This document shows, piece by piece, positions 1-8,698 of a stretch of DNA of 64,000 nt. Within the stretch, counting starts at the first letter, position 1, and every line of letters starts with the position of its first letter. The DNA comes from Erwinia sp. SLM-02 (lineage in GTDB: Bacteria > Pseudomonadota > Gammaproteobacteria > Enterobacterales > Enterobacteriaceae). The translations under genes were made by a program, and so were the position numbers. The notes under the pieces are model-generated. The model was not told the DNA's origin. It did not search any database and worked only from the letters and a program-made list of their open reading frames with translations. The stretch lies in contig NZ_JAQISN010000006.1 of NCBI RefSeq assembly GCF_037450285.1, positions 62,001 to 126,000 on the forward strand. The letters are read 5' to 3'.

Positions 1-897
1 GCGCATATCACGCTGGTTGTGCATGAGAAAAACAGAGAGCTGGTGGAAGGCGGTCGCGACTATAACCGCGTTGTTTACTGGAACAGCAAAATCAAAACGC
101 TGGGCCCACTGCTGAAATCATTACGGGAGCATCAGCCCGATCTGGCTCTGATCATGCATTCACATCTGCCCTATGATGTGATTAGCGCAGTGATGTCCGG
201 CGCGAAATACATTATTCGCGATAACTACAGCTCTGGCATCAGCGGGCTGGAGAAATGGCTGACCAACTATGTCTTCCATTACTACGGACACTTTGTTCGT
301 CGCAAGCTTGAGCTGGTTTCTATTCTGGGCTGCCGCAGTGACGATCCCACCATGGAAATCCCCGCACCCTTCGAGCGGGCGGTGAAAAATCCTGACCAGT
401 TAACCATTGGTTTCCAACTGGGCGCATCAACCGAATCGCGCTGCTGGCCCGTTTCTCACTATGTCAGCCTGGCCGAAATGCTGGTGGCTGCCCGGCCGGG
501 TGTGAAGATTGTGCTGATCGGGGGCGGGACGGACAAAGAAAGAGCGCAGCGCTTTCTGCAAAGCGTGAGTGCGGCCACCCTGGAACAGGTTGACGACCGG
601 ATTGGTAAAACCGGGTTACAGCAGATGATTACGCTGCTGGATGGCTTCGATCTGCTGGTGACCGGTGATACGGGGCCGCTGCACGTGGCGATTGCACTCA
701 AGGTAAAAACAATCAGTCTTTTTGTCACTGCCGATCCGCGCTCTACCGGACCCATTCAGGATCTGGAACTGCATCGCGTTATTCATCTTTCCCGCACCGG
801 CTATACGATGCCGCTGGAAGCAGAAAGCCCGATGGGGGTGATTCAGCCGCAGCGGGTCTATGATGAGGTTGTGGAACATCTGCAGCTGGTTCGGTAA
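1..897 (+). CDS. Glycosyltransferase family 9 (heptosyltransferase-like), 5' end outside the window
   Basis: The reading frame is open from base 1, so the gene begins upstream of the window; the first in-window GTG (base 19) is internal. The visible 298 or so residues are the C-terminal part of a family 9 glycosyltransferase, the group that includes LPS heptosyltransferases. The nucleotide-sugar-binding half is clear: GFQLGAST, then a Rossmann strand ending IVLIGGG, then LLVTGDTGPLHVAIAL, the family's usual D-T/S-G-P-x-H segment. It is convergent with the core-LPS operon and very likely acts on LPS core at the cytoplasmic face of the inner membrane. The acceptor and donor cannot be read from the sequence. 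It is a distinct protein from WaaC and WaaF in this window. Confidence 0.85.
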   Translation, partial: AHITLVVHEKNRELVEGGRDYNRVVYWNSKIKTLGPLLKSLREHQPDLALIMHSHLPYDVISAVMSGAKYIIRDNYSSGISGLEKWLTNYVFHYYGHFVRRKLELVSILGCRSDDPTMEIPAPFERAVKNPDQLTIGFQLGASTESRCWPVSHYVSLAEMLVAARPGVKIVLIGGGTDKERAQRFLQSVSAATLEQVDDRIGKTGLQQMITLLDGFDLLVTGDTGPLHVAIALKVKTISLFVTADPRSTGPIQDLELHRVIHLSRTGYTMPLEAESPMGVIQPQRVYDEVVEHLQLVR

Positions 898-903
898 TCG
901 TTG

Positions 904-1887
904 TTACCACTTCAGCCGCCAGCGAAGTTTCGACAGCCAGGTATCGATATAAGCGAATCGCATCTGCCGGACCTTTTTCTTCGGTACGGTAGTGCCATCG
1001 CACAGCTCGGCGGCCTGCGCTAATACCGTCCGGACTTTTTCCGGATAGAAGTAGTAGCCGTAGAGCTTCCTGGACATGGCCTTCACTTCGTTAAAGCAGT
1101 TCAGCAGCATCAGGGCGGCGAGCTGTTTTATCGCCTTATCGTGGCCGTGCTGCGCCGCAAAATTCAGCATCTTCTGCATCGCAAACAGCATATCTTCAAT
1201 GTCCTTTTCTTTAACATTGCGGGTTATGCCCTGGCTGTTGTCGCGATAAAAATAGAGTTCGTGATCGATATGGCCGATTTTTTGGGTCTTGAAGTAGAAG
1301 AAGGGCGTAAAGATCACATCTTCATAGCGCCGGCCCGTTTCGAAAGATTCACCGATAAGCAGGGTGCGGTGGAAAATCCTGTTCCAGAGATGCCACATGG
1401 AGCGGCTGAAAAGCGGCATCAGGCAGCTGACCCCCTGACTGAAGTCGCTGGCGAAAAAGGCTGACTCAGCGGGCAGGGGATCGCTCGGGGCTGAATCCGC
1501 AAAGATATGATATTTGAAATCTATTAACTCATATCGTCCGGAAAACAGCAGCGGGCGAAGCGTCTTCAGATAGTGGCGGCTGAGTAAATCATCGCCGTCG
1601 AGGAAGGTGACATACTGCCCGCTGGCATGCTGGAGCCCAACGTTGCGTGCGTGTGCTATCCCCCCGTTTTGCTGGGAGATAAAGATAACGTGTGGATGGG
1701 CGTAGCGATCCAGCACCTTTTGCGCCAGGGCGGCTGAACCGTCCGTCGAGCCGTCATTAACCAGTACGATCTCAATATCATCATCAACCTGCCGCAATAA
1801 TGATTCCAGGCTGTCACCCAGAAAATCTTCATTATTATAGAAGGGAATAATAATGCTGAGCAGACGGCCGTTTTCAGCCTCACTCAT
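904..1887 (-). CDS. Family 2 glycosyltransferase, LPS core cluster
   Basis: This 327-residue protein has an N-terminal GT-A domain of family 2: LSIIIPFYNNEDFLGDSLES, then EIVLVNDGSTDGS and the metal-binding FLDGDD. The rest is less conserved. The start is taken at the second of two in-frame ATGs (1887 rather than 1893) because a GGGA sequence lies 8 bases ahead of it. The gene overlaps the 3' end of waaL by 8 bases and is the last gene of the minus-strand LPS operon, so it probably adds a sugar to the core or to O-antigen. There are no obvious membrane segments, fitting a cytoplasmic enzyme. The specific sugar is not predictable. Confidence 0.85.
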   Translation of the reverse strand: MSEAENGRLLSIIIPFYNNEDFLGDSLESLLRQVDDDIEIVLVNDGSTDGSAALAQKVLDRYAHPHVIFISQQNGGIAHARNVGLQHASGQYVTFLDGDDLLSRHYLKTLRPLLFSGRYELIDFKYHIFADSAPSDPLPAESAFFASDFSQGVSCLMPLFSRSMWHLWNRIFHRTLLIGESFETGRRYEDVIFTPFFYFKTQKIGHIDHELYFYRDNSQGITRNVKEKDIEDMLFAMQKMLNFAAQHGHDKAIKQLAALMLLNCFNEVKAMSRKLYGYYFYPEKVRTVLAQAAELCDGTTVPKKKVRQMRFAYIDTWLSKLRWRLKW

Positions 1888-3133
1888 TGGCATGTTCCCG
1901 GGTTTTCTTCAGCGACAGCACGCTGAATATAATCGCCAGAGAAAACGTGATGGTCGCCTCTGAGCTGAAGAAAAGAACGTCACTCAGGCCATAGAAGATC
2001 AGTGCCGCACTGACGCCAAGCAGCATCGCGTTTCGTTCGGGCCTGAAAGACTGAACGATCAGGGAAACATAGATTGCCAGCAGGATGAGGACGCCCCAGA
2101 TACCCTTCAGGGAGTAGGTTTCCAGCACTTCATTATGCATGTGTACGTTAAGATAGCGCTTGGCATTATATAACTTCGGTTCCCCGGCAATGATTTTTAG
2201 CGCTTCTTCCGCCCGGTGCTCAGCGGATTGACCCAGTGGCGCATCATTTCCCGTTCGGATAGCGATAATTTGCATCCAGACCCGGGAGAAAATGGAGTTA
2301 CTCACCTTAGAATTATTGAGCGTTGCATAATTTTTTTGTGCATCATCAATTCTTTTTTCAATTTTATCCTTGAAGATAAATCCGCAGGCGGCAAGCAGCA
2401 GTGGAAGAAGCAGTATAATCACGATCTTATGCCGGTGAGATATCACGTTTTTCGTCGCAAGTACCGACAGCCCAATCAGTATCGGGTAAAGCAGCATAGC
2501 GGCACGCGTGCCCGTAAATACGATAGAGGCATAGGTAAACATAAACGCCAGCGCATAAAGCACCAGCCGATATCGGGTTTTCAGCATCAGAATGGACTGC
2601 ATCATCAGCAGGCTAACGGCGGTAAGAATGTAGGCCACTATCGTGGCGCGATCGAAGCCCAGCTCAACGCGTGTATATCGTAACGCAATGCTTTGGTAGA
2701 ACGCATAGAGATTAATGACAATCCCCGCGGCAATACATAAACAGATGATTTTACGTTGCAGGTTCAGACGTTCATTAAGGGCCAGCAGCAGTACAAAAGC
2801 CGTGGCAATAAACAGCCTGGACATGTTCATATAAGAGCGATAGATATTGATGTAGTCGCCCGGAGCTTTATATACAACCAGCCAAAAAAGGGTGCTGAAG
2901 GACAATGTCAGAAACAGTCCCGGCAGGATCAGGTTTTTTTTGTTATGGATGTAATATCTAAAATTGAACAAAAAACAGAAAAAAGCGAAGTACCCGCTCA
3001 GATAGAATAAATCACGCCCCGTACTGGGTAAAAAAGGCAGTGTCAAAATACTGATTGCACAACACGAATAGGCAAGATAACTCCATAATGGTGACGGAGT
3101 GGTGTTGTTGAAAATGCCGGCTAAATTTCTCAC
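1880..3133 (-). CDS. waaL: O-antigen ligase WaaL (RfaL)
   Basis: This is a polytopic inner-membrane protein of about 417 residues with around a dozen hydrophobic segments and the large periplasmic loop typical of WaaL. Two family hallmarks are present: a T-R-A motif (FTGTRAAMLL) and the later VHMHNEVLETYSLKGIWG segment holding the conserved histidine. The C-terminal part resembles E. coli RfaL, which has SNVHLHNEIIEAGSLKGLMG. WaaL joins undecaprenyl-linked O-antigen to lipid A-core on the periplasmic side. A GTG at 3133, one base past the stop of the upstream glycosyltransferase and preceded by an AGAG sequence, is preferred. An in-frame ATG at 3193 would overlap the upstream gene by 59 bases. 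Confidence 0.85.
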   Translation of the reverse strand: MRNLAGIFNNTTPSPLWSYLAYSCCAISILTLPFLPSTGRDLFYLSGYFAFFCFLFNFRYYIHNKKNLILPGLFLTLSFSTLFWLVVYKAPGDYINIYRSYMNMSRLFIATAFVLLLALNERLNLQRKIICLCIAAGIVINLYAFYQSIALRYTRVELGFDRATIVAYILTAVSLLMMQSILMLKTRYRLVLYALAFMFTYASIVFTGTRAAMLLYPILIGLSVLATKNVISHRHKIVIILLLPLLLAACGFIFKDKIEKRIDDAQKNYATLNNSKVSNSIFSRVWMQIIAIRTGNDAPLGQSAEHRAEEALKIIAGEPKLYNAKRYLNVHMHNEVLETYSLKGIWGVLILLAIYVSLIVQSFRPERNAMLLGVSAALIFYGLSDVLFFSSEATITFSLAIIFSVLSLKKTREHANE

Positions 3134-3134
3134 A

Positions 3135-4304
3135 TCATTTCTCTTTTTTGTAATATTCAAGCGTGGTGTTAAATTCATCCTTAAATACTTCAAAATTAAA
3201 GTTTTCTAGTGTGAAGCGTTGTGCATTTCTGCTGTAGGACTCGTAGTGATTTTCCATCATCAGTTTTTCGACGGCGTTCGCGCAGTCGATATGTGAAACC
3301 AACTTTGCATCGACCAGGGAATCCTGAATGGGATCGTAAACCTGATGGGGGAAATCGACTTCAATACCCGTAAGCGTTTTATGCTGTTCAATACTGACTG
3401 AAGGGACGATGCCGATGCCGCAAACGCCCTCTTTAACCGCTTCTGGCTGTCCGTCCACCATGGGGAAGACAACGGGAACGCCAAAATATAAAGATTCCAT
3501 GCATGAAAGCCCAAATGGCTCGGTCACCGGGGTGCTGAGATAAATGTCCGTACGGTTAAAAAAATCCGCAACATTATGCTGAAAGCCGCTGAACGTAACC
3601 CGATCGCCCAGCTGTAACCTTTCTGCCAGCGCCTCAAATTCAGCCCGGTCCGGACCTTTCCCGGCAATTTCCATCACCACGTTATGGCCACGGGCCAGCA
3701 GCTCTTTCAGGGTCAGTAATCCAACGCTGATGCCCTTCAGGCTGACCAGACGTGATGCCGTGCCCAAACGAACCGATGTGCTCAGATGGCGCGGCGAGTC
3801 CTGGATTCCGTCAGGGGTTTTAATACGGTTAATCACCACCTTATGCGGGCAGGGCAAATTGAAGCGCAGCTCCATGACCCGTTTAGAAGCATAAGAGGCG
3901 GAAATAACCCCATCAAGCATCGAGAAAAAACGCAGCGTCTTGGCGTTTTTAGCATAGCGCCATGAACAACCGTGATCGTAGTAAAGCAGCTTGCCGCGTT
4001 TGGGTTTTGCAGCCAGCCCTGGGATCAGATCCCAGACGATAATCACGTCTGCACTGGCGCGGGAAATTTTCCACTGCAGAAGATACTTTCGCAGAAACTG
4101 CGGGCAGCGCAGCGGCAACGCGTTAAAAAGACGCGTTGCAAATGTCACCTTTTGATGCGGCATTTGCTGCGCAATCTCTTTACCCACTTCGCTACTTACA
4201 CAGATGATTTCGTTACTGTTATCATCCGCTTCATTAAGATACTGCAAAAAAAGGCGCTCTACGCCGCCCATTTTTCCCAAATTAATGATGTGTAGTTTCT
4301 TCAT
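3135..4304 (-). CDS. Family 4 glycosyltransferase, LPS core
   Basis: This 389-residue protein is a GT-B fold enzyme of family 4. The N-terminal domain starts HIINLGKMGGVERLF. The C-terminal domain carries RLGTASRLVSLKGISVGLL and the donor-site motif EPFGLSCMESLYFGVPVVFP (E-x7-E). It lies between waaC and waaL in one transcription unit, and its ATG overlaps the waaC stop (ATGA), which indicates translational coupling. It probably adds a hexose or hexosamine to the inner or outer core on the cytoplasmic face. In E. coli K-12 waaL directly follows waaC here, so this gene is an addition relative to that arrangement. The exact sugar is unknown and no symbol is assigned. Confidence 0.85.
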   Translation of the reverse strand: MKKLHIINLGKMGGVERLFLQYLNEADDNSNEIICVSSEVGKEIAQQMPHQKVTFATRLFNALPLRCPQFLRKYLLQWKISRASADVIIVWDLIPGLAAKPKRGKLLYYDHGCSWRYAKNAKTLRFFSMLDGVISASYASKRVMELRFNLPCPHKVVINRIKTPDGIQDSPRHLSTSVRLGTASRLVSLKGISVGLLTLKELLARGHNVVMEIAGKGPDRAEFEALAERLQLGDRVTFSGFQHNVADFFNRTDIYLSTPVTEPFGLSCMESLYFGVPVVFPMVDGQPEAVKEGVCGIGIVPSVSIEQHKTLTGIEVDFPHQVYDPIQDSLVDAKLVSHIDCANAVEKLMMENHYESYSRNAQRFTLENFNFEVFKDEFNTTLEYYKKEK

Positions 4305-5266
4305 GAAATGACCTTGCTCAATGCCTCATGCACGGACGCAGCACTTAACGTTTCCATGTTTTTATCCGGAGAAATCAGCGCAAACTGATTCTTGCCGTAA
4401 CCCCCGATCAGCCCGGGATCGGTTGGGCCATAAAGCGTGATGTTCGGGCGGTCCAGCGCGGCGGTCAGATGGCTCAGGCCGGTATCGACCGAGACGACCG
4501 CACGTGCGCCAGCCAGCGTCCGGGCGACCTGCTCCAGCGTCAGCTTTGGCAGCACGTCAACGAAATCAAAGCCTTCAGCCAGGCGAATAGCCCGCTGATG
4601 CTCGTGTTCCGCACCCCAGGGAAGCTTTATCCTTAACCCTGTAGGCGCTATTAAACCAATAAGTTCACGCCAGTGGCTTTCCGGCCAGTGCTTATTGTCG
4701 CGCGTAGTGGCATGCAGAAACACCAGATACCGATGAGCATCTTCCGGCAGCGCATCAACAAAGTGTTGGGCAATGGCGTAATCACCCGTTGTTTCCGGCA
4801 GCGTGTAACCCAGGCTTTTGGCGAACAGCTCCCGTGTACGCTGTACGGCGTGCTGCTGCTTGTTGATCGGGTGACGACGGTCGTACCACCAGCTGGCAAA
4901 AGGTTCACGTGCGCTGCGGCTGTCCGCACCGTGCTTGACGCCTTTTGCCAGGCGTGTGACCAGCGCCGCACTTTTAATCAACCCCTGCGCATCCAGCACC
5001 ACATCATACTCTCGCGACTGTAGCTCGCGCTTGAATGCCACGCGCTCTTCGCGGTTCTGGCTGCCAAACCAGTGTTTACGCCAGCGGCGAATGGCCACCG
5101 GCAGCACGCGATCCACGGCAGGATGCCAGGATGGGATCTGAGCAAAGCCCTCTTCAACGACCCAATCAAAACGAATTCCGGGAATAGCCTGCATTGCGTC
5201 CGTTAATGCTGGTAGCGAGTGCAATACATCTCCCATCGAGGAGGTTTTAATAATCAGAACCCGCAT
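4301..5266 (-). CDS. waaC: LPS heptosyltransferase I
   Basis: WaaC (RfaC) transfers the first L-glycero-D-manno-heptose from ADP-heptose to Kdo2-lipid A at the inner face of the cytoplasmic membrane. The 321-residue length is usual. The start MRVLIIKTSSMGDVLHSLPA is the family signature, with the catalytic aspartate region just after it. The C-terminal donor site reads VVSVDTGLSHLTAALDRP. It begins one base after the waaF stop, with its AGGAG ribosome binding site inside the end of waaF. The hldD-waaF-waaC order is the same as in E. coli. Confidence 0.96.
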   Translation of the reverse strand: MRVLIIKTSSMGDVLHSLPALTDAMQAIPGIRFDWVVEEGFAQIPSWHPAVDRVLPVAIRRWRKHWFGSQNREERVAFKRELQSREYDVVLDAQGLIKSAALVTRLAKGVKHGADSRSAREPFASWWYDRRHPINKQQHAVQRTRELFAKSLGYTLPETTGDYAIAQHFVDALPEDAHRYLVFLHATTRDNKHWPESHWRELIGLIAPTGLRIKLPWGAEHEHQRAIRLAEGFDFVDVLPKLTLEQVARTLAGARAVVSVDTGLSHLTAALDRPNITLYGPTDPGLIGGYGKNQFALISPDKNMETLSAASVHEALSKVIS

Positions 5267-6313
5267 TCAAACTCCTGGAGTAGGGCAAAGCGTTTCCAGC
5301 TCGGCGATAACGCGCGCTGGAGTAATATCAATCAAACTCTGGTGATAGCCTTCTGCAGCATCACCCTTGCGCACTTTATGATAGCCCTCGATCAAACGTA
5401 TCACCCGGGCCTTGTCGGACAGCGGCGGCGTAAAATCAGGGCTGCTTGGACCGTACAGTGCGACCAATGGGCGATCGAGGGCCGCGGCAATGTGCATCAG
5501 CCCTGAGTCGTTGCTCACTACGGCATGGCAGCAGGCCAGTAGGATCACCGCCTGTTCCAGCTGGGTTTCGCCAGCAAGATTGCGGCAGTGCTGTCGGCTG
5601 TTTTCGTCCAGTGCCGCAAGGATTTGTTCGCCGGTTTCATGGTCTTTTGCCGAACCGAACAACGCTACCTGATAGCCCTGGTCGATCAGATGCTGCGCCA
5701 GCGCGGCATAGTGATAGTGCGGCCAGCGTTTCGCGGGGCCAAATTCCGCGCCCGGGCAAAAGCCAATCAGCGGTCGGTCGGCGGCGAGGTTAAACGCGGC
5801 GGCGGTTGTCTGCTTTTCCGCTTCCTGCACTGACAGCCTGGGCCACAGCAGCGGTTGGGGAAGGTCGCGGGCGCTGGCAATGCGCGATTTGTCGTATGCC
5901 AGCGCGACGTAACGCTGCACCATCAGCGGAAATGCAGCTTTATCGAGCGTGCGGATATCGTTCAGCAGGCCATAACGCATTTCACCGCGCCAGCCGGTGC
6001 GGCGTGGGACCGCAGCAAAAAATGGCACCAGCGCGGATTTAAACGAGTTGGGCAGCACAAAGGCGCGATCGTAGCCCTTATCCCGCAGCGCCTTGCCAAG
6101 CCGACGGCGTTCTCCCAGCTCCAGTGCGCCGTGGCCCAGCGGCATCGCCAGGGCCTCGTTCACTTCCGGCATGCGCGACAGCAGGGGCCGACACCAGGCC
6201 GGAGCCATGACATCAATCGTCGCTTCGGGATGTTCAGCCTTCAGCGTGCGATACAGGCTCTGCGACATCATCATATCGCCGACCCACGACGGGCCAATAA
6301 CCAGAATTTTCAT
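5267..6313 (-). CDS. waaF: LPS heptosyltransferase II
   Basis: WaaF (RfaF) adds the second heptose of the inner core from ADP-heptose. The protein is 348 residues, the usual length, and starts MKILVIGPSWVGDMMMSQSL, the diagnostic N-terminus. The C-terminal ADP-heptose site is AVVSNDSGLMHIAAALDRPL, followed by ALYGPSSP. It is a GT-B family 9 cytoplasmic enzyme. It follows hldD by 16 bases and abuts waaC, so the supplier of ADP-heptose and the two transferases that use it are co-transcribed. Confidence 0.97.
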   Translation of the reverse strand: MKILVIGPSWVGDMMMSQSLYRTLKAEHPEATIDVMAPAWCRPLLSRMPEVNEALAMPLGHGALELGERRRLGKALRDKGYDRAFVLPNSFKSALVPFFAAVPRRTGWRGEMRYGLLNDIRTLDKAAFPLMVQRYVALAYDKSRIASARDLPQPLLWPRLSVQEAEKQTTAAAFNLAADRPLIGFCPGAEFGPAKRWPHYHYAALAQHLIDQGYQVALFGSAKDHETGEQILAALDENSRQHCRNLAGETQLEQAVILLACCHAVVSNDSGLMHIAAALDRPLVALYGPSSPDFTPPLSDKARVIRLIEGYHKVRKGDAAEGYHQSLIDITPARVIAELETLCPTPGV

Positions 6314-6329
6314 TGCCTGCCCCGCTCCG

Positions 6330-7262
6330 TTAACCGTTACGGTTCAGCCACGCCATATATTCAGCCACCCCTTCGGCGACGGTTTTGAACGGCTTATCGT
6401 AGCCAGCGGCGCGAAGTTTGGTCTGATCGGCAAGCGTAAATGCCTGATAGCGGCCTTTCAGTTTTTCCGGGAACGGAATGTATTCGATCTCACCTTTCTG
6501 GTGATAATTCAGTGCAGCATCCGCCACTTCCTGGAAAGATTCGGCGCGGCCGGTGCCGCAGTTAAAGATGCCGGAAACGCTGTTTTCCCAGAACCACAGG
6601 TTGACGGCCGCAACGTCTTCGACGTAGATGAAGTCGCGCTTAAATCCGTCGCTGCCCTCGAACAGTTTCGGATTCTCGCCGTTTTTCAGCTGGGTATTCA
6701 GGTGGAATGCCACGCTGGCCATGCTGCCTTTGTGGCCTTCGCGCGGCCCGTAAACGTTGAAGTAGCGGAAGCCACAAACCTGCGACTGCGCTTCAGGCAG
6801 GATGCTGCGGACATAATGGTCAAACAGCATCTTGGAGTAGCCATACACGTTAAGCGGCTCTTCAAACTGGCGCTCTTCAATAAAGTCGGCGTTACGGCCA
6901 CCGTAAGTGGCGGCGGAAGAGGCGTACAGGAAGGGAATATCATGCTCAAGACAGTAATGCAGCAGCTCTTTAGAGTACTGATAGTTGTTATCCATCATGT
7001 ACTTGCCATCCCACTCGGTGGTGGAAGAGCAGGCGCCTTCGTGGAACACGGCTTCAACGTCGCCGAAGTCTTCATCGGCCAGAATGGCAATCAGGAAGTC
7101 TTCTTTATCCATATAGTCTGCAACATCTAAATCAACCAGGTTGGCAAATTTAGTGCCGTCTTTCAGGTTGTCGACAACCAGGATGTCAGTATGGCCCTTA
7201 TCATTCAGCGCCTTGATGATATTGCTTCCAATAAATCCAGCGCCGCCGGTGACGATAATCAT
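6330..7262 (-). CDS. hldD: ADP-L-glycero-D-manno-heptose 6-epimerase
   Basis: HldD (RfaD, GmhD) converts ADP-D-glycero-D-manno-heptose to the L-glycero form, the donor used by WaaC and WaaF. The 310-residue protein is an extended short-chain dehydrogenase: the dinucleotide-binding MIIVTGGAGFIGSNIIKAL lies at the N-terminus, and the catalytic Y-x3-K is in YGYSKMLFD at about residues 138-146. It is the first gene of the minus-strand LPS operon and diverges from kbl across a 227-base intergenic region. E. coli hldD has a heat-shock promoter; I did not find a convincing sigma-32 site here. Confidence 0.97.
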   Translation of the reverse strand: MIIVTGGAGFIGSNIIKALNDKGHTDILVVDNLKDGTKFANLVDLDVADYMDKEDFLIAILADEDFGDVEAVFHEGACSSTTEWDGKYMMDNNYQYSKELLHYCLEHDIPFLYASSAATYGGRNADFIEERQFEEPLNVYGYSKMLFDHYVRSILPEAQSQVCGFRYFNVYGPREGHKGSMASVAFHLNTQLKNGENPKLFEGSDGFKRDFIYVEDVAAVNLWFWENSVSGIFNCGTGRAESFQEVADAALNYHQKGEIEYIPFPEKLKGRYQAFTLADQTKLRAAGYDKPFKTVAEGVAEYMAWLNRNG

Positions 7263-7443
7263 GAGCTTTAACCTTTACAGTGGGGTAGAGCAGGAGGCTC
7301 CACGCGCTAATACTCTTATCATAACATCTCAACGAGCCGCAGACAGCCAGAGGAGTCTGTAACCGCAGGGCTGAGAAGAATTATTCCGTGAGATATGCTG
7401 CAATATTTGCATCTGACGCCATGTACGTCCGTCATTATGTTGT

Positions 7444-7472
7444 ATTTTCAGTGCACAGTATCGCTGAAAATA
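7444..7472. promoter_or_regulatory. Inverted repeat in the kbl leader
   Basis: An 8-base inverted repeat (ATTTTCAG at 7444-7451, CTGAAAAT at 7464-7471) encloses a 12-base loop and ends about 18 bases before the kbl start codon. A further T-A pair (7443, 7472) extends it. It lies where an operator or a leader hairpin could act on kbl-tdh. In E. coli this operon responds to leucine and Lrp; whether this repeat has any part in that is unknown. Confidence 0.3.
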
Positions 7473-7489
7473 GTTGGTGAGGGATAAAC

Positions 7490-8686
7490 ATGAAGGATGA
7501 TTTTTATCAGCAGGTTAAGGAACAGCTGGTCGGTGCGGAACGTGACGGGTTGTTTAAACATGAGCGACAGATTGCGGGTGCACAGCAGGCGGTGATCCAG
7601 CTTGCCGACGGCAGCGAGCTGCTGAATTTCTGCGCCAATAACTACCTCGGGCTGGCGAATCATCCGGCGCTGATTACTGCTGCAAAATCAGGGTTGGACA
7701 CGCACGGCTTTGGCATGGCCTCGGTGCGGTTTATCTGCGGAACGCAGGACAGCCATCGCCGGCTGGAACGTCAGCTAGCTGACTTCCTCGGGATGGAGGA
7801 CAGCATCCTTTACTCCTCCTGCTTTGATGCCAATGGCGGACTGTTTGAAACCCTGCTGGGCGCTGAAGATGCGGTGATCTCCGACGCGCTAAACCACGCC
7901 TCAATAATTGACGGCATCCGCCTCTGTAAAGCCAAACGCTACCGCTATGCCAACAATGATATGGCCGAGCTGGAATCCTGCCTGCAACGGGCGAGGGAAG
8001 AGGGCGCCCGCCATATTCTTATCGCCACCGACGGCGTGTTTTCTATGGATGGCGTCATCGCCAATCTGGCGGGGATCTGCGATCTTGCCGATCGCTATCA
8101 GGCGCTGGTGATGGTGGATGATTCTCACGCGGTAGGTTTTGTCGGGGAAGCGGGGCGCGGCAGCCATGAATACTGCGGCGTGATGGGCAGAGTGGACATC
8201 ATTACCGGCACGCTGGGTAAAGCGCTCGGTGGCGCATCCGGCGGTTACACGGCGGCCAAAAAAGAGGTGGTGGAGTGGCTGCGACAGCGATCCCGCCCCT
8301 ATCTGTTCTCCAACTCGCTGGCACCTTCGATCGTCGCGGCATCATCACAGGTGCTTTCCATGCTGGCGGAAGGCGACGGGCTGCGGCAGCGGCTGTGGGA
8401 TAACGTGAACTATTTCCGCACCGCGATGCAGGCCGCAGGATTTACCCTGGCCGGGGCCGATCACGCCATTATTCCCGTGATGCTGGGCGATGCGCGACTG
8501 GCGCAGACCTTTGCCAGCCTGCTACAGCAGGAGGGGATCTACGTCACCGGCTTTTTCTACCCGGTGGTGCCGGAAGGAAAAGCGCGTATCCGTACCCAGA
8601 TTTCGGCCTCCCACACGCAGCCGCAGCTGGAACGCGCGGTGGCGGCTTTCACTCGTGTTGGCCGGCAGCTGGGCGTCATTGCCTGA
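7490..8686 (+). CDS. kbl: 2-amino-3-ketobutyrate coenzyme A ligase (glycine C-acetyltransferase)
   Basis: Kbl cleaves 2-amino-3-ketobutyrate with CoA to glycine and acetyl-CoA, the second step of threonine catabolism. The 398-residue protein matches the usual length of this alpha-oxoamine synthase (class II PLP aminotransferase fold). The PLP-binding lysine is K244 in TGTLGKALGG, and the aspartate that holds the pyridine ring is in MVDDSHAVGF at about residue 210. A GAGGG sequence sits about 7 bases ahead of the ATG. It is followed by tdh after 12 bases, so the two enzymes that pass on the unstable ketoacid are made together. Confidence 0.97.
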   Translation: MKDDFYQQVKEQLVGAERDGLFKHERQIAGAQQAVIQLADGSELLNFCANNYLGLANHPALITAAKSGLDTHGFGMASVRFICGTQDSHRRLERQLADFLGMEDSILYSSCFDANGGLFETLLGAEDAVISDALNHASIIDGIRLCKAKRYRYANNDMAELESCLQRAREEGARHILIATDGVFSMDGVIANLAGICDLADRYQALVMVDDSHAVGFVGEAGRGSHEYCGVMGRVDIITGTLGKALGGASGGYTAAKKEVVEWLRQRSRPYLFSNSLAPSIVAASSQVLSMLAEGDGLRQRLWDNVNYFRTAMQAAGFTLAGADHAIIPVMLGDARLAQTFASLLQQEGIYVTGFFYPVVPEGKARIRTQISASHTQPQLERAVAAFTRVGRQLGVIA

Positions 8687-8698
8687 TAAGGAGGAGTG

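Noticed and set aside
6093..7130. A long 345-codon open frame opposite hldD and waaF
   Set aside because: It is antisense to two well-conserved genes and its translation has no domain.
7263..7330. A sigma-32 promoter for hldD
   Set aside because: A CCCCA sequence exists on the minus strand but there is no TTGAA element at the right distance.
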